This document shows positions 52,030 through 64,000 of a stretch of 64,000 nucleotides of DNA, piece after piece; position 1 is the stretch's first letter; each line of letters starts with the position of its first letter. The translations under genes and the position numbers were made by a program. Below the pieces are notes generated by a model. It worked only from the letters and a program-made list of their open reading frames with translations, had not been told where the DNA came from and made no database searches. The DNA is taken from positions 1-64,000 of the forward strand of contig JAHDYG010000017.1 of assembly GCA_023383815.1 (NCBI GenBank), written 5' to 3'. The stretch is from Rhodocyclaceae bacterium. Its GTDB lineage: Bacteria > Pseudomonadota > Gammaproteobacteria > Burkholderiales > Rhodocyclaceae.

Positions 52030-52917
52030 ATGCCTGTCTTCGCCAGAATCCTGCCTGCACTGCTTCTCGTTCCGCTGCTCGCCGCCTGCGGCGCTCGCCT
52101 GCTCTACACCCAGCTCGACTGGCTTGCGCCTTGGTACGTCAGCGAATTCGTCACGCTCGATCGCGAACAGCGCGCGCAACTCGACGCACGGCTTGCCGAT
52201 CGCCTCGACTGGCACTGCAGCAGCCAGTTGCCGGGCTACATGGCGTGGCTGCGCGAGGCAGGAGATCTGGTCGCGCGCAACGAAGCGGACGTTCAAGCGG
52301 TGGAGCGGCTTTTCGCGCGCGCGGAAGGCTTTCGCGACGCATTACTGGCCGGTATTGCGCCGGATCTGACCGAGCTGCTCGCCGCGCTGACGGATGAGCA
52401 GATCGATGAACTCGCGCGTCAGATCACGGCGCGCAACCACAAGGCGCATTCCGAGTTTGTCGATGCGCCGTCGCAGATCCTGCACGAACGGCGCGTGCGC
52501 CGCTTCGAGAAGCGCCTGACACGCTGGCTCGGACCGCTCACCGATGCGCAGCGCGAACGCGTCGAACGCTGGAGCCATGAGATCGTTCCGGTGGCCGAGG
52601 ATTGGCTCGCAAGTCGCGTCGACTGGCAACGCCGGCTTGATGCGACGCTGCGGGAGCGCGCCAGGCGCGACACTTTCGCGGCGAGCATCGAGGCGCTCGT
52701 GTTGCATCCGGAACAATACTGGCCCGATGACTACCGCGCCCGTCTCGCGCGCAACCGGGTCCTCGTCATCGAACTCCTTGCCGACCTTGCCGCGCTCGCT
52801 CCGCAATCCCAGCGCGAACGACTGCAAAAGGAGACGGACGCGCTTGCGACGCAGTTCGAGCGACTGGCATGCCTTCAGTCGGGACCGAAGGCCATGCGCA
52901 TGGTGCAGAGCCGGTGA
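52030..52917 (+). CDS. DUF6279 family lipoprotein
   Basis: A 295-residue lipoprotein. The signal peptide ends with the lipobox LLAACG, so Cys is lipidated at the membrane. The mature part is helical with Arg/Glu-rich repeats (YTQLDWLAPWYVSEFVTLDREQRAQLDARL is the conserved family start). Function unknown. It follows ccdAB by 51 bases but has its own promoter space. Confidence 0.75.
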   Translation: MPVFARILPALLLVPLLAACGARLLYTQLDWLAPWYVSEFVTLDREQRAQLDARLADRLDWHCSSQLPGYMAWLREAGDLVARNEADVQAVERLFARAEGFRDALLAGIAPDLTELLAALTDEQIDELARQITARNHKAHSEFVDAPSQILHERRVRRFEKRLTRWLGPLTDAQRERVERWSHEIVPVAEDWLASRVDWQRRLDATLRERARRDTFAASIEALVLHPEQYWPDDYRARLARNRVLVIELLADLAALAPQSQRERLQKETDALATQFERLACLQSGPKAMRMVQSR

Positions 52918-53039
52918 GTCATGCCGTGGAGCGTAAGCGGCCGTTGTGAAGCGCGTCCGCTGTCGGCATGATGGCGGTCGGTTGATCGACATTCCGGATG
53001 CGCATCCTTGCGGAGCGCGATCCGTCAGGGTGGGGCACG

Positions 53040-53993
53040 ATGTTCGGATTTCTTCAGGGATTCGCCTACGGATTGCTGGTTTCCTGCCCGGCGTGGTTCA
53101 TGCTCGGCATGTTCCGGCCCGATCTGGCGGCGGCGGGCGATCCGCCCTCGCGCCTGGAAGTCGTTGCCCGCTACTGGTTCGTAATCCCCTTTCTCGTATT
53201 CCTGACGTGGATCACCTCCCTCTGGGGGGGCTTTTCGCCAACGCTTGGTGGCTGGCTTGCGGGGTTGGCGGCGATTCCGCTGGAACTCGCCGTCGAGCGC
53301 CGATGGCGGCGCTGGCGCGCCCGCAGCGCAGCGCTTGCGCGGGAGGCTGCGCGGGATGCCGGAGCGGCGCGGCGGCGCGCAGCACTCGAGCAGGAGGAGC
53401 GGGAGGCGGGTCTCCTGGTGCTCGACCCGGTCTGCCCGCCGGCTGATGCCGATGAGATCGTGCGCGCGCTGTGCGAGGCCAAGCGCGAATTGCTCGGCGC
53501 GCGCCGGCCGGATCTGGCGACGCAGGCCGACCGGGTGTTCACGCGTTATCGCGCGGTGCTCGATGTCCTGAGCCGGCGTTTCGATCCGCGCGAACTGACC
53601 CATGAGCGCGCACGCGGGATGGTCGTCGAGGTCTGCCGGGGTACGCTCGACAATCTTGCGGCGATGGGCGCCCTCGCGCAGGGGGTGGCCGGTATCGATA
53701 CCGAGTTCGTGCGCCGCCGTCTCGAGCGCGCCGGACCGCGGCTGGTGGTGGCCGAGCGCCAGGCGCTGGAGCGCCGCCTGGAGCTCGTGGCGTCGACCGA
53801 AGCGCGGCTGGTCGAATTGTCAGGGCGCAACGAGGCTGCGCTGACCGCACTTGACGACACGGCGGTGGCGCTTGCCGCGATCGAGACCGGCCGGCCGCAG
53901 GCGAGCGTGACGGCCGAACAGGCGCTGGGGGATCTGCGAGGCTTTGCCGAACGGGCCGGGCGATATGCACGCAACGGAGGAAATCGAACATGA
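53040..53993 (+). CDS. Membrane-anchored partner of TelA (XpaC-like)
   Basis: A 317-residue protein. Two N-terminal hydrophobic segments (FGFLQGFAYGLLVSCPAWFMLGMF; YWFVIPFLVFLTWITSLWGGF) are followed by a long coiled-coil cytosolic region (about 90-310) rich in Ala, Arg and Glu. Proteins of this layout occur beside TelA in many genomes, similar in placement to XpaC. The stop overlaps telA start by ATGA, so the two form a unit. ATG 53040 is chosen; ATG 52998 would add a polar extension before the first helix. Confidence 0.65.
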   Translation: MFGFLQGFAYGLLVSCPAWFMLGMFRPDLAAAGDPPSRLEVVARYWFVIPFLVFLTWITSLWGGFSPTLGGWLAGLAAIPLELAVERRWRRWRARSAALAREAARDAGAARRRAALEQEEREAGLLVLDPVCPPADADEIVRALCEAKRELLGARRPDLATQADRVFTRYRAVLDVLSRRFDPRELTHERARGMVVEVCRGTLDNLAAMGALAQGVAGIDTEFVRRRLERAGPRLVVAERQALERRLELVASTEARLVELSGRNEAALTALDDTAVALAAIETGRPQASVTAEQALGDLRGFAERAGRYARNGGNRT

Positions 53994-55201
53994 GCCTGAA
54001 CAAGAACGCGAACGACGAAAGTGAGCGGCGAACCGCAAGCTCGCCACTCAGCCTGTCCCTGCCGGTCGAGGAGATTGCGCGCGAGCTTGCGCCGCCAGCG
54101 CCGGTCGAGCCGGTCGAGGACCCCGAGCTTGCGGCGATGGCCGAATCCTTCGTGCGCGACGTGCTCGAATTGCAGCAAGCCGGTTCGGCAGAGCACCAGC
54201 GGGCGGCGATCGATGGCATGGGCATCGAGGTGCAGCGGCTGGCTGCCCACCGCAGCGCGATGCTGCAGACGCCGATCCGCAAGCTTGCCCATCAGGGCGA
54301 CGAAGGCGGACCGGTCGCACAGGCCCTGATCGGGCTGCGCGAGAAGATGCAGGATCTCGATCCGAACCGTCATGACCTGAGCGATGGCGGGCTGGCGCGC
54401 GCGCTGTCCTTTCTCCCGGGCGTCGGCAACCGCTTGCAGCGCTATTTCCACAAGTACGAAACGGCCCAGGAGTCGCTCGACCGGATCCTGCGCGACCTGG
54501 AGGCCGGGGCTGACATGCTGCGCCGGGACAACGTGACGCTGGCCGGCGACCAGGAGGCGTTCCGCTCGCTCCTTGCGCAGCTGCGGCGCCAGATCGATCT
54601 GGGCCGTCTGATCGACCGCCGGCTCGTCGATTCCGCAGCGAAGATGGCGGACGCCGCGCCGCAGCGCCGCTTCATCGAGGAGGAGCTGGTCTTTCCGCTG
54701 CGCCAGCGCATCGTCGACCTGCAGCAGCAGCTTGCCGTGAGCCAGCAGGGCGTGCTTGCGCTCGAAGTCGTGATCCGCAACAACCGCGAGCTGATCCGCG
54801 GCGTGGACCGGGCGATCAACGTAACCGTGTCGGCGCTCAACGTTGCGGTCACGGTCGCACTCGCGCTGGCCAACCAGCGTCTGGTGCTCGATCGCGTCGA
54901 GGCGATCAACCGCACGACCTCCGAGCTCATCGCCGGTACCGCGAAAGCCCTGCGCACCCAGGGGACCGACATCCAGAACCGCGCCTCGTCCTCGGTGCTG
55001 GACATGGAGCAGTTGCAGCAGGCCTTTTCCGACGTGATCGGTGCGATCGACGAAGTCGCGCGCTACCGGCGCGAGGCGCTGCCGCGCCTCGATGCGCAGA
55101 TCGATCGCATGGAGGAACTTGCCGCACAGGGTGAGGAGGCGATCGCCCGTCTCGAACGCGGCAATCAGGCCAACGAAGCTCCGGAAGCGGATCGGGCCTG
55201 A
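53990..55201 (+). CDS. telA: TelA-family toxic anion resistance protein
   Basis: A 403-residue cytosolic helical protein with the TelA core (DNVTLAGDQEAFRSLLAQLRRQI, then FIEEELVFPLRQRIVDLQQQLAVSQQG and VLEVVIRNNRELIRGVDRA-type block). TelA proteins are linked to resistance to tellurite and other envelope stresses; the mechanism is unknown. It shares a transcript with the membrane partner upstream. Hydrogenase genes begin 150 bases later; no functional link is shown. Confidence 0.85.
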   Translation: MSLNKNANDESERRTASSPLSLSLPVEEIARELAPPAPVEPVEDPELAAMAESFVRDVLELQQAGSAEHQRAAIDGMGIEVQRLAAHRSAMLQTPIRKLAHQGDEGGPVAQALIGLREKMQDLDPNRHDLSDGGLARALSFLPGVGNRLQRYFHKYETAQESLDRILRDLEAGADMLRRDNVTLAGDQEAFRSLLAQLRRQIDLGRLIDRRLVDSAAKMADAAPQRRFIEEELVFPLRQRIVDLQQQLAVSQQGVLALEVVIRNNRELIRGVDRAINVTVSALNVAVTVALALANQRLVLDRVEAINRTTSELIAGTAKALRTQGTDIQNRASSSVLDMEQLQQAFSDVIGAIDEVARYRREALPRLDAQIDRMEELAAQGEEAIARLERGNQANEAPEADRA

Positions 55202-55351
55202 TTCCGTCCGGAATGGGCTGGAAGCCAGTGGCCGCGCACGATCGATCGTGCTAGGCTCCATTTTGGTGCATGAGGGGACGGGCCGCGCGGGCCAGTACGG
55301 CGTTCGGTCGACGCGCATCGATTCGCGAACAGCGGGTTCAAGGGCTGGATC

Positions 55352-56290
55352 ATGTCGATCAACGCTTACTGGATGCAGTGCGGGGCCTGCGGGGGCGACA
55401 CGATGTCGTTCCTGTCGGCCGAGAATCCGGATGCCGCGGAAGTGCTGGCTACCGCTGGTATCGATCTGCTGTGGCACCCTTCGCTGTCCAATCTTGCACC
55501 GGCACGTGCTCAGGCGCTGACCGATGCCTTGTGCAGTGGCGCGATCGCCCTCGACGTGCTCATCGTCGAGGGGGCCCTGGTGTTCGGGCCGAACGGCAGC
55601 GGCGGCTTTGACCTGAAGGGCGGCCGCCCCAAGAAGGACATTGCCGCCGAACTCGCACGCCGCGCCCGGTATGTGATCGCAGCCGGGACCTGTGCGGCGT
55701 ACGGCGGCTTCGGGCGGGGCGAGGAGATCGATGCGCGCGGACTGCAGTTCACCGGCAGCGAGCCGGGTGGTCTGCTGGAACCGGACTTTCGCTCCGGGGC
55801 CGGCCTGCCGGTGATCAATCTGGCCGGCTGTCCGGTGCACCCGGCCGTGCTGCGCTCCGTTCTCACCGCGGTTGCGATGGATGCCCCGATTCCGCTCGAC
55901 GCGATCCAGCGGCCGGCCGACTGGTACGGTACGCTGGTGCACCAGGGCTGCACGCGCAACGAGTACCACGAGTACCGCGTCGAGGAACATGAGTTCGGCG
56001 AGAAGGGCTGCCTCTTCTTCCACATGGGCTGTCATGGGCCGCTCGTCGGCGGACCCTGCAACAAGACCCTGTGGAACGAGCATTCGTCCAAGCCGCGCGC
56101 CGGGGTGCCGTGCTTCGGCTGCACCGATCCGGACTTTCCGCAGCACGCACCTTTCTTCGAGACGCGCAACATCGAAGGGGTGCCGCTGAAGCTGCCGCGC
56201 GGGGTCGACCGGGCGCACTACCTCGCCTACAAGGGCATGGCTGCTGCTGCTGCGCCGTTGCGGCTCATCGAGCGCAAGACGGGGGTGTAG
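55352..56290 (+). CDS. [NiFe] hydrogenase small subunit, cytosolic type
   Basis: A 312-residue iron-sulfur subunit. No Tat signal peptide: the mature-type start places the proximal-cluster motif at once (YWMQCGACGGDTMSFL, Cys 10 and 13), followed by GTCAAYGG (Cys 114) and LAGCPVHP (Cys 160). The distal cluster has H197 and C200 (VHQGCTRNEYHEY), C220 and C227; the medial has C236, C254 and C257 (VPCFGCTDPDFP). It passes electrons from the Ni-Fe site. With the missing export signal, this is a cytosolic hydrogenase, either sensory or uptake. It opens an operon with only three bases before the large subunit gene. Confidence 0.92.
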   Translation: MSINAYWMQCGACGGDTMSFLSAENPDAAEVLATAGIDLLWHPSLSNLAPARAQALTDALCSGAIALDVLIVEGALVFGPNGSGGFDLKGGRPKKDIAAELARRARYVIAAGTCAAYGGFGRGEEIDARGLQFTGSEPGGLLEPDFRSGAGLPVINLAGCPVHPAVLRSVLTAVAMDAPIPLDAIQRPADWYGTLVHQGCTRNEYHEYRVEEHEFGEKGCLFFHMGCHGPLVGGPCNKTLWNEHSSKPRAGVPCFGCTDPDFPQHAPFFETRNIEGVPLKLPRGVDRAHYLAYKGMAAAAAPLRLIERKTGV

Positions 56291-56293
56291 CCG

Positions 56294-57838
56294 GTGAGCC
56301 GCGTGATCTGCGACATCCCCCTCAACCGCGTCGAGGGCGACCTCGAGATCCGCGTCGCGGTCGAGGATGGCGGGATCGTCGAGGCCTGGAGTTCGGGCAC
56401 ACTCTACCGCGGCTTCGAGAACCTCCTCACCGGGCGCGCGGCGCTCGATGCACTGGTGATCACCCCGCGCATCTGCGGCATCTGCACGACCACGCACCTC
56501 AACGCGGCTGCGCGCTGCCTCGATGAGGTGGCCGGCATCGTGCCGCCCGACAATGCCATTCGCCTTCGCAACATCGCATTGCTCGTCGAGCATGTACAAA
56601 GCGACGTGCGGCAGGCCATCCTGATGTTTCTCGTCGATTTTGCTAATCCGGCCTATGCCGGACGGCCCTGGTTCGACGAGGCCTCGGCGCGCTTTGCGCC
56701 GCTGGCAGGCGGCTCGGCGCTGGAGGCGATCCGTGAGACCAAGAAGATCCTCGAGATCATCGCGATCCTCGGGGGCCAGTGGCCGCACTCCTCGTTCATG
56801 GTTCCGGGCGGGGTCACGCAGATGCCCAACATCGCCGAACTGGTGGCCTGCCGTGCCTTGATCGGGCGCTTTCGCCAGTGGTACGAGCGCCAGGTGCTCG
56901 GGTGCGCGGTGGCCGAATGGGAGGCGGTCGATTCGCTCGATGCGCTGGAAGCCTGGCGTGAAGCGGCCCCGTCGCATGGCGCCGGAGATCTGGGGTGGCT
57001 GCTGCGGCTCGGAACCGACACCGGGGTGGACCGGATCGGCGCCGGTGTCGACCACTTCCTGTCCTTCGGGCTGGCCGAGATGCCGCGCGAGTCGATCCTG
57101 CGGCGCGGCGCCGAGACGCATGTCTTCGCTGCCGGCTCGGTGCGTGGCGGGGAATGCGCGCCGCTCGATGGCGAGCGGATCGGAGAGAGCATCGCGGCTT
57201 CGCACTACGAGGGGTACGAGGGGCTGCGCCATCCGCGCGAGGGCATCACCCGGCCGCGAGCCCCGGATGGCGACCACGGCCGTTACTCGTATTCGAAGGC
57301 GCCACGCTACGCCGGAGAGCCGGCCGAGACGGGGCCGCTTGCCGAGGCGGTGGTGGCGGGGGATCCGCTGTTCGCGGACTGGATCGCACGGCGCGGACCG
57401 AGTGCCCTGGCGCGCGAAGCCGCCCGCCTGACCCGGCCGGCGCGACTGCTGCCGGTGATCGACGCCTGGCTCGGCGAGCTCATCCGGCACCACGAAGAAC
57501 CGTTCATCGTCCATCCGTCCGGAATGCTGGATGGCGAGGGCGCCGGGCTGATCAACGCCGCGCGCGGCGGGCTCGGACACTGGGCGAAGATCGAGTGCAA
57601 CCGCATCGCGCGATACCAGATCATCACACCGACCGCCTGGAACGGGTCGCCGCGCGATGATGCCGGCGTGCCCGGGCCCTGGGAGGCGGCCTTGATCGGT
57701 ACCCCGGTTCGTGACCCCGGCAATCCGGTGGAGGCTGGCCATGTGATCCGCTCCTTCGATCCCTGTCTGGTGTGCACCGTGCATGCCTTCGATCCCCGTA
57801 GTGGCGCCTCGGGCACGTTGCGTCTCGGAGGCGGATGA
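56294..57838 (+). CDS. [NiFe] hydrogenase large subunit
   Basis: A 514-residue catalytic subunit. The L1 motif RICGICTTTH gives Ni ligands Cys 61 and 64, and L2 SFDPCLVCTVH gives Cys 491 and 494; NRVEGD at 11-16 is the usual N-terminal mark. Seventeen residues follow His 497, so a C-terminal peptide is expected to be removed by the protease encoded next, unlike HupV/HoxC regulatory subunits, which lack a cleavable tail. GTG start at 56294. Motifs place it in group 2-like cytosolic hydrogenases; the exact subgroup needs a tree. Confidence 0.92.
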   Translation: MSRVICDIPLNRVEGDLEIRVAVEDGGIVEAWSSGTLYRGFENLLTGRAALDALVITPRICGICTTTHLNAAARCLDEVAGIVPPDNAIRLRNIALLVEHVQSDVRQAILMFLVDFANPAYAGRPWFDEASARFAPLAGGSALEAIRETKKILEIIAILGGQWPHSSFMVPGGVTQMPNIAELVACRALIGRFRQWYERQVLGCAVAEWEAVDSLDALEAWREAAPSHGAGDLGWLLRLGTDTGVDRIGAGVDHFLSFGLAEMPRESILRRGAETHVFAAGSVRGGECAPLDGERIGESIAASHYEGYEGLRHPREGITRPRAPDGDHGRYSYSKAPRYAGEPAETGPLAEAVVAGDPLFADWIARRGPSALAREAARLTRPARLLPVIDAWLGELIRHHEEPFIVHPSGMLDGEGAGLINAARGGLGHWAKIECNRIARYQIITPTAWNGSPRDDAGVPGPWEAALIGTPVRDPGNPVEAGHVIRSFDPCLVCTVHAFDPRSGASGTLRLGGG

Positions 57839-58293
57839 ACGTGGCCCGCGCGCGCATCGTCTGCATCGGCAATCCGCTCGCACGGCAAGACTGGGTGGGC
57901 CCGGCGGTCTACCGCGAGCTGCGCGCGCGGGCCTTGCCCGACGGGGTCGAGCTCGTCGATGGGGGGCTGCAGGGCTTGAACCTGCTGCGCACGCTCGATG
58001 ACGTCGGGTGCGTGGTCTTCGTCGATACCCTGGTCGAGGCCGATGCTGGCGAGGGTGCTCCGGTGACGGGCGAGCGGGCGATGCCTACCGTGATCGAGAC
58101 GCCCTTCGAGCGCGTTCCGGGCGACGGGCGGGGATTTGATCATTCCGGCGGTCTTGCCTATCTGCTGCGAGCGGCGCGTGCGCTGGGCGAGCCCTTGCCG
58201 CGTGCCTGGGTGGTCGGAATGCCCGCGAGTGCCCCGACCGGAAAGGTTCGTGAGATCGCCGCGCGCTGTCTGGAGCTTGCCGATGGACTTTGA
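57835..58293 (+). CDS. Hydrogenase maturation protease (HupD/HyaD family)
   Basis: A 152-residue endopeptidase that clips the large-subunit tail once nickel is inserted. The metal-sensing acidic and His positions of HybD are matched: IVCIGNPLARQDWVGP (Asp where HybD has Glu16), VVFVDTLVE (Asp62) and FDHSGGLAYLL (His93). The QDW segment is unusual; most relatives have DEG or DDG. ATG overlaps the large-subunit stop, so it is dedicated to this hydrogenase. Confidence 0.87.
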   Translation: MNVARARIVCIGNPLARQDWVGPAVYRELRARALPDGVELVDGGLQGLNLLRTLDDVGCVVFVDTLVEADAGEGAPVTGERAMPTVIETPFERVPGDGRGFDHSGGLAYLLRAARALGEPLPRAWVVGMPASAPTGKVREIAARCLELADGL

Positions 58294-59437
58294 CGTCCTG
58301 CCGCCGACGACTGCGGTCACGCACCCCTGTGCCGAGCCGTGTGCCGAACTCCTGGCCTTGCGCTCCGAATCGGTCGAGCTGCGCGAGTACATCCACGACG
58401 TGCAGCGCGGGTCGGAGGTTGCCCAGGAACTGGTGATCCAGCAGTTCCAGGAGGTCGACCGCATCCTCACCCTGCTGCAATCCGAGAACGCGCTTCGCAA
58501 GAGCCTGCTCGATGCGACCGACCAGCTCTCGATCATCTATGCCGATCGCAGCGGCACGGTGGGTCTGTTCAACCGCGGGGCCGAGAACATCCTCGGCTAC
58601 TCGGCCGCCCAGGTCGTCGGCCGCAGGTCGCTCCTGGAGTTCCATGCCCCGGAGGAGCTGGCGGCAATGGAGCGCGAGTCGGGTCAGAGCGGGGTGGATG
58701 GGCTGATCGCGCTGGCGCGGCGTGGTTCGATGAGCCGCATCGAGTGGTCCTACGTGCATGCTTCGGGGCGGAGGATTCCGATCAACCTGTCGATCTCGGC
58801 GGTGCGCGACCAGGACGAACACGTGACGGGCATCGTCTGTTCCGCGATGGACATCACCGACATCAAGGCGACCGAATCGGCGCTGCGGGCGAGCGAGGCG
58901 CGCTACCGCGAGATGTCGATCACCGACAACCTGACCCAGCTCTACAACGCCCGCCATTTCTACGCCCAGCTGCAGGATGAGTGCGAGCGCACGCGACGCT
59001 ACCAGCGGCCCTTGTGCGTGCTCGTGATGGACGTCGACAACTTCAAGAGTTACAACGACACCTACGGCCACCTCGAAGGCGACCGCGTGCTGACGCGCGT
59101 GGGCGAGATCATCCGCGGCTGCCTGCGGCGCACCGACAGCGCCTACCGCTACGGCGGCGAGGAATTCGTCGTGCTGCTGCCGGAAACGGCCCTCGACAGC
59201 GCGGCGATCGTCGCCGAACGCATCCGCAGCCGCTTCGCGCTGGTGGTGTTCGAGCCAAGGCCGGGCGTGTTCGACCGCCGCACCCTCAGCATCGGTGCCG
59301 CCCAGTTGCGCGCCGACGAACAGCCCACCGACCTCGTGCGCCGCGCCGACGCCTGTGCCTACCAGGCGAAGGCGCGCGGCAAGAATTGCGTCGTGCTCGC
59401 GGAGGAGGCTGACGAGCCGGATCCGGCACCGGGCTGA
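58283..59437 (+). CDS. PAS-GGDEF diguanylate cyclase, co-transcribed with hydrogenase
   Basis: A 384-residue cytosolic protein. Residues about 15-85 form a helical, probably coiled-coil region with two early cysteines (HPCAEPCAELL), a PAS domain spans about 90-205 (LSIIYADRSGTVGLFNRGAENILGY; IPINLSISAVRDQ), and a GGDEF domain follows with the active GGEEF at 291-295 and the RRTD inhibitory site at 282-285, so c-di-GMP synthesis with product inhibition is expected. The ATG at 58283 overlaps the protease stop by 11 bases. Its place in the operon suggests it is the output of a hydrogen sensor. Confidence 0.92.
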   Translation: MDFDVLPPTTAVTHPCAEPCAELLALRSESVELREYIHDVQRGSEVAQELVIQQFQEVDRILTLLQSENALRKSLLDATDQLSIIYADRSGTVGLFNRGAENILGYSAAQVVGRRSLLEFHAPEELAAMERESGQSGVDGLIALARRGSMSRIEWSYVHASGRRIPINLSISAVRDQDEHVTGIVCSAMDITDIKATESALRASEARYREMSITDNLTQLYNARHFYAQLQDECERTRRYQRPLCVLVMDVDNFKSYNDTYGHLEGDRVLTRVGEIIRGCLRRTDSAYRYGGEEFVVLLPETALDSAAIVAERIRSRFALVVFEPRPGVFDRRTLSIGAAQLRADEQPTDLVRRADACAYQAKARGKNCVVLAEEADEPDPAPG

Positions 59438-59477
59438 TCCGGCGGCCCTGCGCCAGCGCGGGTCCAGGGAGAGGCGC

Positions 59478-63515
<4,038 letters not shown>

Positions 63516-63538
63516 CGGTGCTCGGATCCCCTGGCGGA

Positions 63539-64000
63539 CTACTGCGGAAAGATCAGGTCGAATCCGCGCTCGGCCGCATCGAGGCCGAGCCGGCGTGCGG
63601 TGCGGGTATTGAAGGCGGCCAGCACATCGCGCAGCGGCAGCACCGTCTCGGGAGCCCGGGCACCGGCGGCGGTCTTGAGTGCCGATGCAGCCAGCTTGCG
63701 CCCCAGTTCGGTGTTGTTCGGGTAGAGCGCGAACAGCACGCCACGCTGCACGTGCGGCGCGCTGCTTGAGAACACGGCGACCCCCTTCGTCCAGGACTCC
63801 TGCAGCACGAGTGGCAGGATCGTCGATTCGTTCGCGGTGATGCTGTCCTGCGGCAGCCACAGCGCATCGTGCCGGGGGTCGGCCTCGGCGAAGAACCTGC
63901 GGTAATGCTCGGCGGCGGCCTTGATGTCGCGCGCCTCGCGGGTCACCAGTTCGATGCCGAGCGCCTGCGCGGCGGTGCGCGCGAGCCGGATCAGCCATTC
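63539..64000 (-). CDS. 3' part of a periplasmic solute-binding protein (ABC substrate-binding family), partial
   Basis: The open frame enters from the right edge and ends at TAG 63539; at least 153 residues are visible (LARTAAQALGIELVTREA, then YRRFFAEADPRHDALWLPQDS, IFPQ at the end). The fold resembles ABC-type binding proteins such as the family often encoded just upstream of membrane sensor kinases. It ends 23 bases before the hybrid kinase, so it may bind a ligand and feed it to that sensor. The N-terminus is outside the window. Confidence 0.6.
   Translation of the reverse strand, partial: EWLIRLARTAAQALGIELVTREARDIKAAAEHYRRFFAEADPRHDALWLPQDSITANESTILPLVLQESWTKGVAVFSSSAPHVQRGVLFALYPNNTELGRKLAASALKTAAGARAPETVLPLRDVLAAFNTRTARRLGLDAAERGFDLIFPQ

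Noticed and set aside
55352-57838. Calling the hydrogenase HupUV/HoxBC
   Set aside because: The large subunit has a cleavable tail, a dedicated protease follows, the cluster motif is CGACGGD and no histidine kinase is in the operon; only a group 2-like cytosolic assignment is safe.
53546-57883. A 1445-codon frame antisense to the telA and hydrogenase genes
   Set aside because: It lies opposite genes with clear motifs and gives low-complexity Arg/His/Ala-rich protein; it is a GC-driven shadow.

Overview
The window is high-GC chromosomal DNA with short intergenic gaps and very long antisense shadow frames. Gene content suggests a free-living betaproteobacterium, probably a Rhodocyclales (Azoarcus/Thauera-like) organism: an S-adenosylhomocysteine (SAH) riboswitch in front of ahcY, GcvA-like LysR regulators, DUF2917, DUF502, DUF1631 and DUF6279 genes, a nickel ECF transporter, a cytosolic-type [NiFe] hydrogenase and many cyclic-di-GMP enzymes. 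This placement is inference from gene content. No rRNA, tRNA, CRISPR array or insertion sequence was recognised.

Region 1 (1-760) is the tail of an integron cassette array: an attC hairpin site, a YefM/YoeB toxin-antitoxin cassette and a second, degraded attC. Region 2 (780-7890) holds an ABM-domain enzyme, an MFS exporter with a divergent LysR regulator, and a coupled pair of a membrane protein and an unusual protein in which a RecA/KaiC-like domain without a P-loop precedes a pyruvate-phosphate-dikinase-type ATP-grasp domain. Region 3 (7891-11498) is an acquired-looking module (DGC zinc protein, ECF sigma factor, two crotonases). It sits between two imperfect copies of one promoter region; the left copy also keeps the first codons of a DUF2917 gene whose intact copy lies on the right.

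Region 4 (11512-33219) is mainly housekeeping and sensory: an HD-GYP protein, SGNH hydrolase, glutamine amidotransferase, Aer-like chemoreceptor, sulfide:quinone oxidoreductase-like flavoprotein, a Ser/Thr kinase fused to a cyclic-nucleotide-binding domain beside a stand-alone copy of that domain, PRPP synthetase, an overlapping four-gene run (Na/Pi cotransporter, basic coiled-coil protein, DOMON-like protein, NamZ), RuvC, an EamA transporter, YebC, a HerA-like ATPase and a DUF1631 protein. Region 5 (33231-36554) is a methyl-cycle cluster, ahcY-tlyA-metF, behind a SAH riboswitch. Region 6 (36597-48559) has a PAS sensor kinase with a response regulator carrying a degenerate GGDEF plus EAL, DUF502, a second HD-GYP protein, an ammonium transporter, and a LysR-sdaA divergent pair followed by an orphan periplasmic binding protein.

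Region 7 (48703-59437) is the most interesting part. A NikR-type palindrome precedes a nickel ECF transporter (NikL-, M-, Q- and O-like, the ATPase ending in a histidine-rich tail). After a CcdAB pair, a lipoprotein and a TelA pair comes a tight operon of [NiFe]-hydrogenase small subunit, large subunit, maturation protease and a PAS-GGDEF diguanylate cyclase. The small subunit lacks a Tat signal and no cytochrome or membrane partner is present. The simplest reading is a cytosolic hydrogen sensor that controls c-di-GMP synthesis. It is followed convergently by a giant hybrid kinase (HAMP-HisKA-HATPase-REC-Hpt-REC-GGDEF-EAL) and the 3' end of a solute-binding protein gene that runs off the window.
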